A DNA stretch of 64,000 bases. It comes from Deinococcus humi. GTDB taxonomy: Bacteria; Deinococcota; Deinococci; Deinococcales; Deinococcaceae. A program made the translations under genes and the position numbers. The stretch lies in NCBI RefSeq assembly GCF_014201875.1, contig NZ_JACHFL010000014.1:1-64000 (forward strand). The letters run 5' to 3'. A model generated the notes under the pieces. It made no database searches. It was not told where the DNA came from and saw only the letters and a list, made by a program, of their open reading frames with translations. Shown here one piece after another: positions 10,282 to 27,600 of this stretch (within the stretch, counting starts at the first letter, position 1; every line of letters begins with the position of its first letter).

Positions 10282-12429
10282 GTGAAAGTCAACCCTAAAT
10301 TCCTGACCCTGATGGTGGCCCTGGCTGCCGGAACCGCCGCTGCTGCTGGAACGCCTTCTGGTACGGTCATCACCAACACCGCGACGGCCACCTTCACCGA
10401 TCCCACCACCAATGCGGCGGCTACGCCGGTCAAGTCGAATACGGTCAATACCACCGTTCTTCCCAAGCCGGATTTTGACATCGTATACGTCGCCGGGGCC
10501 GATGGAACCACGGCTACTGGCACGCTGCCTGCCGGTTACGAGGGCCAGATCCTGCCCGGCGGACTGCTCGAGACAGCGTATAGAGTGGTCAACCTCGGCA
10601 ACGTCGACAACTACGTTGTTCAGTTAACCGCCAACACCAACGGCAGCCCTATGACGCCGACCAGCGTCAAGTACTACCGCGATACCAACAACGACGGCAT
10701 TCTGGACTCGGCCGAGCGCGCGGCTGGGGCAGTGACGCAGGTCACTGTTCCCGTCGATAAGCTGGAAACCTCGGCCGACGAGGGCATGGTCAGCATCATT
10801 CAGGTCATAGAAGTGCCTGCGAATGCCGCCGCCGGTGGCAAATACGCGGCCAGCCCTCAAGGTACTGCTGACGTCTTTACTGCGGGCGTGATTGCTCCGA
10901 AGACTGAGGCGAGCACCGATCTCCAGTACAGCCGCGCGGTCATCTACTCGCCCAACCTCACCAACAATGTGATTGACAGTGACCCAGCGGCGCCGGGCCA
11001 GCAACTGCCCACCACCACGGTTACTCTGCCAGGGGGCACCACCACCGCTCCCGGTTACAACGATCCCACCCGACCCAACACGAATATCGTGGCCGTCAGT
11101 GCTGACAGCCAGATCGCCTACCCCAAGGCAGACAATGACGCCACCGCTGATACCGTGGTTTTTATCAACAGTCTGACCAACGGCGGAACAATGACGGATA
11201 TTGTTCGCCTGTTCCCGACGGACAAGGTTGGTCCGGGTGGAGCTCCTCTGGCCACGCCCAGCGCTACCGGGGTCTTTACTCTGCCGAACGGCGTCACAGT
11301 TCGCTTCACGGACGCTGCAGGGAATACTTTGCCAGTTGACGGTACCGGCTACCCCCTATTGACGGTGACTGCTGGCCAGACCCTGGGCTACCGCACGGTG
11401 GTTACGTATCCTGATTTCGACAGTGATGCGGCCAGCACGCCTAGCCCCATTGCCATCATTGTGGGCGCGGATTCCGGTAATGACGGCGACGCACTGAGCG
11501 ACGACACCTCGACCGATACGGTTTACCCCCCGCAGCTTCAGTTCGGCGACGCAACTGCTGCGTTGGGCACGGCCCCCACCCCCGCGCCTGTCCAGAGCGT
11601 CGTGCCTGGTGCAGTCACTGGCACTGCGACCGCCACAAGCACCGACAGCAGCGCCGTGTTCCCCATGGATCTGTCCAATGTGGGTACCTATAGCGATGCC
11701 TACACCCTGATCGGCACTGTCGTGGTGCCCGTTATCGCCGCAGACAGCACCGTTTCCAATCAGACGGTCAACGTCCGCTACTTCAGCGATAACGGTGGTC
11801 AGCCCGGTACGGAGTTGCCATTCACGACCAATGCGAACGGCACCCGCACCTACACCACTGGCACAGTGCTTGCCAACACAGAACTCAAGATCTTCGCAGT
11901 GGTTGATGTCCCGGCGAATGCCCAGGCCACCACGGTCAACGGCGTCACCAGTACGCTCAAGGTCAATCAGCGTGCTGAAGCGGTTTACAGCACCATCGTG
12001 CGTGAAGACAACAACGATGAAATCGCTGTGGATCAGCCTGGCAACAAGGGTGTGACGCTGACGAAGTCCGAACCCGCCGCAGCACTGCCCGGCGCAACAT
12101 TGGATTACACCATTACCGCCAAGAACAATTACAACGCGGTCCTGAAGAACTTCTACGTGACCGAGTCGAACACCAATCCCAGCACCAATGTGTTCACCTG
12201 GACAACATTCAGCGCCGTTGCGGCCACCAAGACCTTCACGGCGGGCTCAGTGCTGTACCGCTTCAACGGGGGCAACTGGCAGACCAGCGCCACCCCAACG
12301 GTAGCGTTGAGCGCGGTCACCAGCGTTGACGTTGGCGTAGACACCAATGCCAACGGCACTGTGGATGCCAATGATCTGTTCCCGGCTCAGGGCGGTCTGA
12401 CCATTACCTTCCAGGTCATCGTCAAGTAA
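10282..12429 (+). CDS. exported DUF11-type repeat protein (715 residues)
   Basis: The start is GTG 10282 with GAGGAG at 10269-10274. Signal peptide at about residues 1-22 ([12 protein letters not shown]). The mature N-terminus carries the module [15 protein letters not shown], shared with the gene at 12612. The rest is Thr/Ala/Asn-rich beta-sandwich repeats, several with calcium-style Asp runs ([30 protein letters not shown]). A terminal DUF11-like domain (about 590-715, [21 protein letters not shown]) ends in ITFQVIVK. No membrane anchor or sortase signal is seen. A terminator follows, so its level may differ from the downstream genes. Confidence 0.85.
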   Translation: MKVNPKFLTLMVALAAGTAAAAGTPSGTVITNTATATFTDPTTNAAATPVKSNTVNTTVLPKPDFDIVYVAGADGTTATGTLPAGYEGQILPGGLLETAYRVVNLGNVDNYVVQLTANTNGSPMTPTSVKYYRDTNNDGILDSAERAAGAVTQVTVPVDKLETSADEGMVSIIQVIEVPANAAAGGKYAASPQGTADVFTAGVIAPKTEASTDLQYSRAVIYSPNLTNNVIDSDPAAPGQQLPTTTVTLPGGTTTAPGYNDPTRPNTNIVAVSADSQIAYPKADNDATADTVVFINSLTNGGTMTDIVRLFPTDKVGPGGAPLATPSATGVFTLPNGVTVRFTDAAGNTLPVDGTGYPLLTVTAGQTLGYRTVVTYPDFDSDAASTPSPIAIIVGADSGNDGDALSDDTSTDTVYPPQLQFGDATAALGTAPTPAPVQSVVPGAVTGTATATSTDSSAVFPMDLSNVGTYSDAYTLIGTVVVPVIAADSTVSNQTVNVRYFSDNGGQPGTELPFTTNANGTRTYTTGTVLANTELKIFAVVDVPANAQATTVNGVTSTLKVNQRAEAVYSTIVREDNNDEIAVDQPGNKGVTLTKSEPAAALPGATLDYTITAKNNYNAVLKNFYVTESNTNPSTNVFTWTTFSAVAATKTFTAGSVLYRFNGGNWQTSATPTVALSAVTSVDVGVDTNANGTVDANDLFPAQGGLTITFQVIVK

Positions 12430-12441
12430 GCCCTGTTCCAG

Positions 12442-12474
12442 CGCGCCCTGCCTTCTGTGTAGGGCGCGTTTTTT
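12442..12474 (+). terminator. Rho-independent terminator inside the DUF11 locus
   Basis: CGCGCCCT (12442-12449) pairs with AGGGCGCG (12461-12468), followed by six T. It separates the first two surface genes from the next three; the 137 nt after it must contain or receive a promoter for the gene at 12612, but I see no clear one. Confidence 0.85.
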
Positions 12475-12611
12475 CGCAATACGGTGACAGAAGAGAACCG
12501 CTTGGCACAAGCCACAACAATAGAAATCCATTTGCTTCATCCCCAGTTTTGAATCCACGCATATTTTCGTGCGCCGTGCCCACCTTTCCCCGTCCCTCAA
12601 GGAGAACCCCC

Positions 12612-15410
12612 GTGACCCGCTCCCGCCTCATTTTTCCCGCGCTGCTGCTGGGCCTGCTCCTGCCTGGCGCATACGCTGGCGCGCAGAACATGACGCCCGC
12701 CGGCACGGTAATCACCAATCAGGCGCAGGCTGAGTTCCTGTCACCTGTGACCAATCAGCCCACTGTGTCAATGTCCAATGTCGTACAGACCACCGTTTCT
12801 GCCGTATGCGCGGTCAGCGTGACCCCGGACGGTACGGTGGCTCAGCCTGGGCAGAACGCAGCGTTGCTGCCCGGCGAACAGGCGACGTTCGTGTACCGGG
12901 TCGTCAATGCCGGGAACGCCACCTCCACCTTTGCCCTGGCCTCCCGTACCGAGGCGGGCGGCACGTCAAGTCCAGACTTGCGGATGGTCCGTGACCTGAA
13001 CGGCAACGGGAAGGCCGATGCAAATGAGCCGGAAATCAGCAGCGTGACCCTGGACGCTGATCAGAGCACAGATGTTTTGCTGTTGGTGGATGCTATTGCC
13101 GCCGGAGACGCCTTCGTGAATCTGGTGGCCGGGTGCGCGGGCGGGCAGACCGACAGCAACAACGTCAGCGTGGTGCGCATCAGCCCGCCCCCCGAACTGG
13201 CCGTGAGCAAGAGCTTCTCGCCCGCGCTGCTGCGCCCGGGCTCGGAAACCACCGTGACCGTGAAGACCGTCAACGGCGGCAGGGGGCAGAGCCGCGAAGT
13301 GGTCCTGACAGACCTGCTGACCGATCAACTGGCACAGGGGCTCAGTTTCGTGTCAGGCAGCGCCGTCAGCACCGTCGGCACGCTGGAATACACGGCAGAC
13401 GGTAACGGCTGGACCACCATGGAAGGGCCCATCGTGCGCGGCGTGCGCGTGCGCGTGCCCAGCCTGGCCCCCGGCGCGGACGTGACGCTGACCTTCCGGA
13501 TGCGGGCCGACGCCAGCGCGGAAAACAGAACCATTCCAAACACCGCCACCGCCCTGACCGGCAAGGCCACGGTGAGCGACACTGCGAGGGTCGACGTGCG
13601 CTACCAGCCTGCCGTGGCGATTGGCCCGGAGGGCAACCCCGAGGCCCCCGAGGGCGGCGTTGCAGACCGCCAGAGCAGGGTGCTGGCCGTGGTGGGGCAG
13701 CCGGTGTGCTTTGACCACACTGCGAAGAACACCGGCGACGTGAAGGACGCCTTCCGCCTGAGTGTGGGTTACCCCACGGGCGGCGCGACGGCCACCTTTC
13801 TGGGTCAGGACGGACAGCCGCTCGCGCAGCCCCTGCTGCTGGACGCAGGCCAGAGCGCGTTCGTGCGGGTGTGCTACGCCGCCTCGCAGTCAGGTCCACT
13901 GGAGGCGCTGGTGACCATCAAGGGTGACCGCGGCACCAGCAACACCACGGCAGATGCGGTGGAGAGCGTCGAGGCTGGTCTGCCCGAACTGATCAAGTCC
14001 TACGTGGCCACCGCCCAGGACGGCAAGATCACCGTGACCCTGCCCGCAGGCGCGACGGTGGCGGCGGGCGACACCATTACGTACCAGCTGAGCGTCCGCA
14101 ATCCTTACACCCGCCCGCTGACCGCCGTGGTGGTCACCGATGCCCTGACCACCCACCTGGACTTTGTGAGTGCTTCCGGTGGCGGCGTCAGCATGGGCGC
14201 GCCCGGCACCCAGACCGTGAAGTGGGAGCTGGGCACGCTGGCCCCCGGCGAAACCCGCGTCCTGACGGTGGTCACATCGGTCAGCACCCGCGCGGTGGAC
14301 GGCGAGGCGCTCAGGAATGTCTTCCAGATGGTCAGCACCCAGACCCCCGCCCCGCTGGGCAGCAACGAGGTGATAACCCCGGTGTGGACGGCCAAGCTGG
14401 CCGTCAACAAGGACGTGAGTGCTCCCGAAGTGACCGTGGGAGACCGGTTGACCTACACCCTGACGGTCCTGAACAAGTCGGCCACCACGTCAATCCTCAA
14501 CGCGCAGGTCACCGACGTGCCCGCCAGAGGCCTGAGTTACATCCCCGGCAGCAGCCGCCTGGGCGGCAGACCGATCTCTGATCCTCAGATCGTGGGCGGC
14601 GTGCTGACCTGGGCCGTGGCGGAATTGCCCGCCGGCGTACCAATCACGCTGACCTACGACACCCGGATCACCCCGGAAGCCGTGGGTGAACTGGTCAACA
14701 CCGTGACCGTGAGCGGCGTTGGGGCAGGGGGTGTAGCTCGCGCCATTGCCAGCAACCAGGCGGTGGCCACCGTCAAACTCAAGCTGACGACCTTCGCGCC
14801 GCTGTCAGACATCCTGGGACTGGTGTATGTGGACCGCAACCGCGACGGGCGCTACCAGGAAGGGCTGGATACCCCGCTGCCCCGCGCCCGTGTGCTGCTC
14901 GCTGGGGGCCGCCAGACCCTGACCGACGTGGCGGGCCGCTACAGCTTTGCCAATGTTGCCAATGGCACGCAGGCGCTGCGCCTGGATCCCATGACCACCC
15001 CGTATCCGCCGCTGCCTGTGCCGCGTGACGGCGGTCTGAGCGGCACCCAGACGGTGTTCGTGAACGGACTGACCAGCGTGGACTTCCCGCTCGCCCCGCT
15101 GGGCGGCGAAATCCTGGCCTTGCGCCGCACCACGCTGACTGTGGGTCGGGGCGAGATCACCGTCACGCTGGAAAAAGCCGTCTACGCCGTGGACGGCGGC
15201 TATGTGGTCACGTTGAAGTTGAACACGCCACGCGCGCTGAGTGGCGTCGAGCTCAGCGATCCGCTGCCCGCCGGGGCAACTTTGAAAGAAGGCCGCAATA
15301 CCCTGACCGCTAGCCTTCCTGCGGGTGAAACGAACCTCACCTACCGCTTTGCCTGGACCGGCGAGCCGCGTGCGGCCACCACCGATCCCACGCTGAGCTG
15401 GAGGGACTGA
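12612..15410 (+). CDS. exported multi-DUF11 protein with a C-terminal SdrD-B-like module
   Basis: GTG 12612 is preferred over upstream in-frame codons because AAGGAG (12599-12604) precedes it and a signal peptide begins there ([20 protein letters not shown]). The 932-residue product has the GTVITN module (about residues 36-65), then several DUF11 domains: around 200-290 ([20 protein letters not shown]), around 455-560 ([19 protein letters not shown]) and around 595-700 ([19 protein letters not shown]). A carboxypeptidase-regulatory/SdrD-B-like domain with [19 protein letters not shown] (about 738-790) follows. Such domains build extended surface stalks. The next gene starts 5 nt after the stop, so they are probably coupled. 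Confidence 0.87.
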   Translation: MTRSRLIFPALLLGLLLPGAYAGAQNMTPAGTVITNQAQAEFLSPVTNQPTVSMSNVVQTTVSAVCAVSVTPDGTVAQPGQNAALLPGEQATFVYRVVNAGNATSTFALASRTEAGGTSSPDLRMVRDLNGNGKADANEPEISSVTLDADQSTDVLLLVDAIAAGDAFVNLVAGCAGGQTDSNNVSVVRISPPPELAVSKSFSPALLRPGSETTVTVKTVNGGRGQSREVVLTDLLTDQLAQGLSFVSGSAVSTVGTLEYTADGNGWTTMEGPIVRGVRVRVPSLAPGADVTLTFRMRADASAENRTIPNTATALTGKATVSDTARVDVRYQPAVAIGPEGNPEAPEGGVADRQSRVLAVVGQPVCFDHTAKNTGDVKDAFRLSVGYPTGGATATFLGQDGQPLAQPLLLDAGQSAFVRVCYAASQSGPLEALVTIKGDRGTSNTTADAVESVEAGLPELIKSYVATAQDGKITVTLPAGATVAAGDTITYQLSVRNPYTRPLTAVVVTDALTTHLDFVSASGGGVSMGAPGTQTVKWELGTLAPGETRVLTVVTSVSTRAVDGEALRNVFQMVSTQTPAPLGSNEVITPVWTAKLAVNKDVSAPEVTVGDRLTYTLTVLNKSATTSILNAQVTDVPARGLSYIPGSSRLGGRPISDPQIVGGVLTWAVAELPAGVPITLTYDTRITPEAVGELVNTVTVSGVGAGGVARAIASNQAVATVKLKLTTFAPLSDILGLVYVDRNRDGRYQEGLDTPLPRARVLLAGGRQTLTDVAGRYSFANVANGTQALRLDPMTTPYPPLPVPRDGGLSGTQTVFVNGLTSVDFPLAPLGGEILALRRTTLTVGRGEITVTLEKAVYAVDGGYVVTLKLNTPRALSGVELSDPLPAGATLKEGRNTLTASLPAGETNLTYRFAWTGEPRAATTDPTLSWRD

Positions 15411-15415
15411 AAACC

Positions 15416-20235
<4,820 letters not shown>

Positions 20236-20239
<4 letters not shown>

Positions 20240-23200
20240 CGCGAAAGTTGACGCGGTTGAAGAACTGGGCGGGTGTGATTCTGGGAACTGCCGCTTGCTT
20301 GCTGGGGACTGCGCGTGCGGAAGGTTCGGTGCAAGTCAGTCTGGGAAGCACCGATGCTGCGCAGCCCTTTAACCAATTTCTCTTCGATTACGATGAAGTT
20401 AACACATTCGTGAAGACAGCCACCAAGCCTGTGTATGTAGATATACGTACGCCAGGTGAGGTTATCAACGTCGCATTGTGCGGTTCTGTTGACGCTGACA
20501 CCGTACGAATTGAAGTGTACAACCCGTCTGGTACGTTGGCGGCGACATACGTTCCAGCCAACGCAACAGCGGCAGGCAAAATCGCATGCAATTCACCCCT
20601 GAACGCACCAATTACTACTGCCTATAAATACACCACGTCGGCCAGTGGTACCTATCAGCTTCGCTTGTACAACACATCTACCAACGAGAATCATTTCAAG
20701 CGTTTTGACATCACCGTCACGCCCAATACCGCTACCGCACCTGATCCCAGGGTCAACGGCGGGCGGGTCTGGGCCTATGCCTGGGCTTTCAACGGGAACA
20801 ACAGTTTCGGCACGGTAGGGGCGACGGATGCAGACTATTTTGTGCGAGTCCCTGGGGGCCGCAGTGGTACTGAGTACATCTGGAAACTCGACCTCAACCG
20901 TTTTGCTGGCCAGCGCTATGAAATCATCGCGAACTCAATCGGCCTGGATGCACCCAACTCTGGCTACAGCGCCGACGGTTCCGCTTCGGCCAAGCCCGTG
21001 CATCCCATTTATCTGAGTTATCCTACCCAGGTTTTATCACCGCCCACAGCCGTTCCTGTGATCTCAAATTTCCGTTTTGAAGGTGCCAACGGACGTAAGT
21101 TCATTTCGCCGGGAACGACGTTGGGTGTCAATGATAGTGGCAATTTTAAATTCACGAGCGATGTTGATGGCACCTACGCTATTACTATCGATACCAATAA
21201 AGATGGAATCTTTAGTTCAGGTGACCGTTTGTTGCTCGGCACTGCCTCAGCTGCTTCTGAAACGTCTGTTGTCTGGGATGGAAAGGATGTCTCAGGTAAT
21301 GTTCTGGCGGTTGGAACGTATAATGCAGAGCTTAAGCTGCGTCTGGGTGAATACCACTTCGTGGCTTTCGATGTCGAGACCAGTGGTGGCGGAGTCTCCA
21401 ATGGTTTGACAGTCTACCGCGCCACTTCACAGACGGGGACAGTTGGGACACAGGTTTATTGGGATGACGTCACCAAGCTGGCGGGCTTAGGCCTGGGTGG
21501 CACGACCAATTTGCCTAATGGTGGTGCGTCGGGAACGGCGGCTGGTGCCCACACCTGGGGCAACTTTGCGGCAGGCAGTCTGGGTGATACGCGCTACCTC
21601 GATACCTATGTGTATGGATTGGCCAGCAGTCTGGTTCTACCTGCTGCCATTACCAGCGGCGACGCAGAAATAAGTGGAAAAGTCTATAACGATATTAATG
21701 CCAATGGCCTGATAGAGGCGAATGAGGCAGGTGTTGCAAATGCAACACTGCAACTCTTGAACTCAAGTCAGACCGTTGTGATGACCGCACAAGCGGATTC
21801 CAGTGGAAATTATGCATTCTTGGGTGTAAATGCCGGAACATATACAGTTCGAGTGGTATCGGACAGCGCTCTTAGCGGAAAAGCACCCACTGCACCTAAC
21901 CCAGCACAGCGATTGATAACAGTTGACTCCACGGCTGTAGCCAACAATAACTTTGGCTTCATATCATCCGTTGACCTCGCGGTAGACAAGAGTGGGCCTG
22001 TTGCTGTTGGTTCCGGTGGCACTGTGAGCTATACCGTGCGCGTCTGGAACAACGGTCCTGACACTGCGAGCGGAGTCGCCGTCAATGACACCATTCCTGC
22101 GGGATTTACCGTGACTGGCATTGCATGTCTGCGAACAGGCAGCGCGGTTTGCGGGACCCAGACTTTTACAAGCAGCAGCGTCAGCATCGTTACCGGGAAT
22201 CTTACCCTGGACACCACTCCTACCAATGCCATTCCTGACGGCAATTTCTTGACCTACACTATTACCGGTACGGCTGCGGCCAACGGCTCTCTGAGCAACA
22301 CCGCCAGTCTGAGTGTTCCCAGCGGACAGCAAGATGGCGTGGTCAGCAACAACACCAGCTTGCCAGTGGTGACACGAATTGTTGATGCCGTCAACGAATC
22401 CACGCTTAATTTGACGTGGGGAAACGGCAGCACTGTCGGTGTGCTGAACAACGATACCAACGGCGGCGCTGCGGCAACGACAGTCAACACCGTTGTGACG
22501 GTGACGAACAATGGAGGAATGGCTGGTCTGACAGTGAATGGGAGCGGTCAGCTTGTGGTGCCTTCCACGGCACCTGTGGGTACCTACACCGTGACTTACA
22601 TGCTGTGTGACAGCGTGGTGGGAACGGCCTGTGATACAGCCACAGTGCAGCTCGTCATCAGCGCGCCCAGCTACGCAATCTCAGGCCAGGTCTATGAGGA
22701 TTACAACTACGGCGGTGGCCTGGGCCGGGACTACAACGCAGAACAGGGCATGAGCCTGCGCCCTGGCGTACGGGTGGAACTGTACAATTCAGCAGGCGGA
22801 AACATTTTGGCCGCCGCACTGACCGATGCTAGCGGGGCATACACGTTCACGGGACAGCCTACCGGCACGTACAGGGTGCGTGTTGTCAACGGCTTCGTGA
22901 CCAGCAGTCGGGCTGGCGGCTGCACCCCTAGCACGGTGGTCACGGTCCTGCCAGCCAGCTGTACTCAACTGCCCGTTCAGACCTACAGCTACAACACGAG
23001 TCAGGTGGGCGGCGCGAATCCGGCCATCATGGACCCCTCGCTCAGCACGACCACTCTTCCCACAAGTGCACAGTCGGTAGCAACCGTGACAGTGGGAAAC
23101 ACCAACGTACTGAACGTCAATTTCGGCTTCAATTTCAGCACAGTGGTCAATATCAGCGATGCTGGCCAGGGCAGCCTGCGGCAGTTCATCGTCAATGCCA

Positions 23201-25191
23201 ATGCGCTGGCAAACACGGGTCTGGCCCAGAACGGCAACCGGGGCGCAGTGGTCACGGGCCTTATTGAAGCCCTGCCCGCCGCCCGCGACACCAGTATCTT
23301 CATGATTCCATCCGCTGCATTGCAAGGTGGAGTGGCGGTTATCCCGGTTAGCACTCCCGTTTTGCCCGCCCTGACGCGCAGCAACATCAGCATTGACGGC
23401 ACCACCCAGAGCATCAACATTGGCAACAGCAACCTGGGAACGCTGGGGACGGGCGGAGTGGTGGGTTACCTCAACACGGCCACGCTGGACACCGTGCAAA
23501 GGCCGGAAGTGCAAATCGTGGGCATCTCGACTCTGGCCATCGGATTGGATGTGCAGGCCAACAGTACCCAGGTACGTGGCCTCTCGATCTATGGCTTCGG
23601 CAGTGCTGCAAACAACGACAACAATGCCAACGTTCGTATTGGCAACGACTTCATCACCACCATGATCGAGGCCAACATCATCGGGTCTTCGGCCAGTACC
23701 TTTTCCTGCGGCGCTGCTACCACGGTGGCCCTGAGAACGAGCAACGCTGACAATATCCGCTCGGTAGGCGGCGACAACGGGACCGTGCAGAACAATCTGA
23801 TCGGCTGCGCAGCGGGCAAGGGCTTCGGTGTAGAGGGCTCTTCAGTGGGCTGGACCATCATCAACAACGAGATTCGTGGCAATGCGATTGGCAACACCAA
23901 CCTTGATGGGATCGACCTGGAGAACGGCGGAAGCAAAAACCACATCGTGCGTGGAAACCTGATTGTCGAAAACGCCGGTGTAGGTGTGGACGGCTATCAG
24001 GGGGGGGGTGGCAACCTGATTGAACGCAACACGATCATGGGCAATGGCATCGGCCAGGGTGGTGCCCCGGGTGAGACAGCGGGCGTCAGGCTCTACAGTT
24101 CCAATAACACCATCAAGCACAACGTGATTGCCTTGAACTACGGTGCGGGCGTGTTGGTCACAGATACCAGCACTGGCAATCTGATCTCGCAGAACAGCAT
24201 TTATGATAACGGCACGGTTCTGGCTGCAAATGGCACGGCGTCCAGCGCACAAATTGGAATTGACCTGAATGCTCCGGGTGAATCTGTCACCACAGGCGCT
24301 GCCCCTTATGTCACCCGGAATGACAACGGTGACGCTGACAGTGGCGGCAACAGCCTGCTCAATTTCCCGGTATTCGAGACGGCGCAGATCATCGGCAGCA
24401 ATCTGCAATTGACCGGCTATGCCCGGGCGGGCAGCACCATCGAACTGTTCATTGCGGCGGCGGATGCCAGCGGCTTCGGAGAGGGCAAGACGTATTTGCT
24501 CACCCTGACCGAGGGCAGTGGGCAAGACACCGACACCAGTACGGGCACTTACAACACGTCCACGGTGGGCACTGACACCACCAACCGCTTTAAGTTCAGC
24601 GTTGCGCTCCCGGCGGGGGTTGGGGTGGGCACCCGACTGACTGCCACCGCCACCTGCCTCGGCATGGCCTGCACCGGCACCACCGTGACCGCCAACTCCA
24701 CCAGCGAATTTAGCTACAACATTCCCGTCACGGGCCAGCCCCCCAGCCTTACCCTTTCCAAACTGGGCCGCAACATCTCGACCACTCCGACAGGCACCTT
24801 CATCGGCAGCACCGGCAGCATCGGCGTCAAGCCCGGCGAAACGGTGGAATACTGCATTGTCTACAGCAATGCGGGCGGCGCAGCCACCAACTTCGTCCTC
24901 AAGGATTACGTCCCGGTGGGCATGGTTATCGTGCCCAACGCCTACAGCGCTGGCAATGGGGTGCGTTACGCCAGCGGCTCCACGGTGGTGGTGGGCGCCT
25001 CGGCAGCGCCAGCAGGACTGGACCTGACCAATGCCAACGACACCGATGAGGGCACGCTCGACAGCACCCCGGTCACCAATCCCACTGATCCGGCGGGCAG
25101 CCCACAGCGCCCTGGCCTGATGACCTTAAGTTTGGCAAATGTGCCCGCAAGCAGCACCGGCACAGTCTGTTTCCAGGCGAAAGTTCCTTAA
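20236..25191 (+). CDS. giant exported SdrD-B / DUF11 / parallel beta-helix protein
   Basis: 1651 residues. ATG 20236 overlaps the preceding stop, and GGGAGGA (20228-20234) is a close ribosome binding site. Modules in order: signal peptide (about 1-31), jelly-roll-like domain, a FlgD-type Ig segment (about 310-385, [20 protein letters not shown]), SdrD-B (about 475-540, [21 protein letters not shown]), DUF11 (about 580-700), an Ig-like domain, a second SdrD-B (about 813-890), a right-handed beta-helix opened by [17 protein letters not shown] (about 970-1370, many N-x-I/V turns), and a final DUF11 ending at VCFQAKVP. The first half uses noticeably more AT-rich codons than the rest. The beta-helix suggests glycan binding or a structural fibre; no lyase residues can be assigned. 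Confidence 0.87.
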
Positions 25192-25221
25192 CGTACAGAC
25201 TCACAGAAATTTGATGTGTGG

Positions 25222-25252
25222 TGGCCTCTCCGAAAAGGAGGCCGCCTTTTTT
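25222..25252 (+). terminator. Terminator at the end of the DUF11 locus
   Basis: An imperfect hairpin (GGCCTCTCC, GAAA loop, AGGAGGCC with a small bulge) is followed by GCC and six T. Confidence 0.75.
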
Positions 25253-25265
25253 CTTGCTCCTGACC

Positions 25266-25271
25266 TACAAT
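25266..25271 (+). promoter_or_regulatory. -10 box of a leaderless promoter (EamA transporter)
   Basis: TACAAT lies 7 nt before GTG 25279, no ribosome binding site. Confidence 0.65.
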
Positions 25272-25278
25272 TCCTGGC

Positions 25279-26214
25279 GTGTCTCCCCGGCTGCGCGGCG
25301 CGCTTCTCTTGATTCTGGTGACTGCCGTGTGGGGGAGTACCTTCGCGGTGGTCAAGACCCTGGGCGAGCTGCTGCCTCCAGCCCAGCTGATCGCGTGGCG
25401 CTTCCTGATTGGCTTTGTGGCACTGCTGCCCGCCCTGCTGATCCGAGGCTGGGGCCTGCGGCGAAGGCGGGCTGATCAACCAGCGCCCGCCGTCCCGCCG
25501 CATTTTTCCTGGAAGGGTGGACTCTGGCGCGACGGTCTGTTGCTGGGCGTATGGTTGATCGCGGGCTACGGCACCCAGACGGTCGCCCTGCAAACCACCA
25601 CTGCCAACCGGGCCGCCTTTTTCACGGCCCTGAGCGTGGTGTTGGTGCCGCTGTGGTTGGTCATCGCGCAGCGGCGCAGGGTGCCCCTCCCGTTGCTGGC
25701 CGCGTTGCCCCTGGCCGTCCTGGGGCTGGGGCTGCTGTCCTGGGAAGGCGGCGCGTGGGTGATCGGCGACGCCTGGGCGCTGGCCTGCGCCGTGACCTAT
25801 GCGGGCTTCATTATCACGCTGGAACGGCTGTCGAACCAGCACGCGGCGCTGCCGTTCACGCTGGCGCAACTGGCGGCAGTGACGCTGCTGGCGTGGCTGT
25901 GGGCGGGTCTGTCCGGTGGGATAACCTGGCCCCCACCCGCCGCCTGGGGGCCGCTGCTGTACCTGGGCGTGGCGGCCACCGCCCTGACCACCCTGCTACA
26001 AACCGTGGGACAGCGCACCGTCAGCGCTGCCGAGGCCAGCCTGATCTACGCGCTGGAGCCGGTGACGGCCACCCTGTTCAGCTTCTTATTGATCGGCGAG
26101 CGGGTAGGCCTGCGCGGCGCTCTGGGAGGCCTGCTGGTGGTGGGCAGCACGGTCCTCAGCCAGCGCAGAGGGGGCGAGGCCCGGCCGGAAACGCCCACGC
26201 CCCTGGCTGAGTAG
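25279..26214 (+). CDS. EamA/DMT-family transporter
   Basis: 311 residues with about ten hydrophobic segments in two EamA repeats. The first opens with [34 protein letters not shown], of which WGSTF is the family hallmark. The second contains [46 protein letters not shown], again typical. Family members export amino acids or other metabolites, but the substrate cannot be read from sequence. The start is GTG 25279, chosen from the -10 box just upstream. It converges with the DUF2254 gene. Confidence 0.9.
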   Translation: MSPRLRGALLLILVTAVWGSTFAVVKTLGELLPPAQLIAWRFLIGFVALLPALLIRGWGLRRRRADQPAPAVPPHFSWKGGLWRDGLLLGVWLIAGYGTQTVALQTTTANRAAFFTALSVVLVPLWLVIAQRRRVPLPLLAALPLAVLGLGLLSWEGGAWVIGDAWALACAVTYAGFIITLERLSNQHAALPFTLAQLAAVTLLAWLWAGLSGGITWPPPAAWGPLLYLGVAATALTTLLQTVGQRTVSAAEASLIYALEPVTATLFSFLLIGERVGLRGALGGLLVVGSTVLSQRRGGEARPETPTPLAE

Positions 26215-26253
26215 AAACGGAACGGCTCAGGGATCGCCGAACCTCAGCCAGTC

Positions 26254-27600
26254 TCAGTTCGCCCGATTGCCCTGCGTCTGTTGAACTGTGTGTTCGGCAG
26301 CCTTCAATACCTCGGCGGCCTGGCCGTTCGCCAGGGTGTCGAGCAGCTCGCGGTAGCGGGCCTCGATATCAGCGCGGTCCGCCGAGTTTTCAATATTGGC
26401 CAGGGCGTCCTCGCGGACCAGTTCGGCGTGCCAGCGAATCACGGCGCGGCGCTCGGCGTCTTTCAGACACGAGGCGGTGATGCTGAACACCTCCAGCATC
26501 CGGACCATCACGCTGGGGCTGCCCTTGCCGTACTGGCGGATCATCGAAAACATGCTCTTCGCCAGGCCGACAAAATCGGTGACGGGGACCACCAAGCGCA
26601 CCACATGGTCTACGTGGTACACCCCATCGGGCCAGCGGCGGTCTTGCAAGCTGCACAGCGCGTCGCCGAAGCGGTCGATGATGTCGATGGCCGTCACCGG
26701 ATCGTTGACGCCGGGGCTGAGCGCGCGGGCAGCGACCTCTGAGAGCTGGCGCACGCTGTATTCGAGGTCCTGCCCCACGGTGCGGCGATCTCCCAGGGTG
26801 AGCGCGTCTATCACGTCCGCCGGGAGCCTGGGCACCCCCACCGCAATCACCGAGTTGGGAAACACGTAGTCGCCCGGCCGGACATGCAGCAGCAGGGCCA
26901 CGTCTGCCTCCTCGGCCCGCCTGAGCAGCAGGTCGTTGTCGGTCAGTTGCAGGTACCCGCTCCTGGGCGCGTGCAGGACCTCGCCGCCTGCCCAGAACTC
27001 GGGTGGGGGGGCCACCGCCAGATCCTGGCCCGGCTCTTCCTTCAAGGTGGCCCGCATCAGGGCGTCACGCATGTCGTCGCGCAGCAGATTGGCGACGTGG
27101 GTCATGTTGATCGAGCCGGTAACGTGCGCCAGGTAGTACACCAGCATGGCGACGCTGACGATCGCCAGCACCAGCGCGAAGGTCACGTTGTAGTGGGGGA
27201 CGAAAGGCTGGTCCTCGCTGCCTGTCACAGTGCGCAGGGTATACAGCGCGAAGGCGAAGGTGGCGATAAACGTGCCCAGCGTGAGCTGGTTGCCCCGGTC
27301 CCGCGTGAAGTTGTCCAGCAAGCGTGGTCCCATTGACCCAGCGGCATACGACAGCGCGGCGATGGTGATGGAAAAGACCGTGCCAGCCACGCCGATGCTG
27401 CTGCCCGCAATGGCCGACAGCAGGCTGCGCGAACCAGTTTCACCGCCCCCGTACACGAAAGTCAGGCCGTCCGGGACACCGTAAGTCTCCTCAGCGCTGA
27501 TGCCGGCCTCGGCCAGCACCAGGGCCAGCAGGGTCATCACGGCGGGAATGAACCAGAAGCCCTGGCTGATCTGGCGCAGACGCAGCCAGGTCCGTTTCAT
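26254..27600 (-). CDS. DUF2254 integral membrane protein
   Basis: 448 residues. Four hydrophobic segments occupy the first 160 residues (FWFIPAVMTLLALVLAE, then segments around 65-85, 105-125 and 135-155), followed by a long soluble domain. The pattern SIAALSYAAGSMGPRLLDNFTRDRGNQLTLGTFIATFAFALY is characteristic of DUF2254. The family's function is unknown. It starts within the stop of the upstream MscS gene (ATGA overlap), so the two are translationally coupled; a shared role in membrane stress is an inference. Confidence 0.85.
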   Translation of the reverse strand: MKRTWLRLRQISQGFWFIPAVMTLLALVLAEAGISAEETYGVPDGLTFVYGGGETGSRSLLSAIAGSSIGVAGTVFSITIAALSYAAGSMGPRLLDNFTRDRGNQLTLGTFIATFAFALYTLRTVTGSEDQPFVPHYNVTFALVLAIVSVAMLVYYLAHVTGSINMTHVANLLRDDMRDALMRATLKEEPGQDLAVAPPPEFWAGGEVLHAPRSGYLQLTDNDLLLRRAEEADVALLLHVRPGDYVFPNSVIAVGVPRLPADVIDALTLGDRRTVGQDLEYSVRQLSEVAARALSPGVNDPVTAIDIIDRFGDALCSLQDRRWPDGVYHVDHVVRLVVPVTDFVGLAKSMFSMIRQYGKGSPSVMVRMLEVFSITASCLKDAERRAVIRWHAELVREDALANIENSADRADIEARYRELLDTLANGQAAEVLKAAEHTVQQTQGNRAN

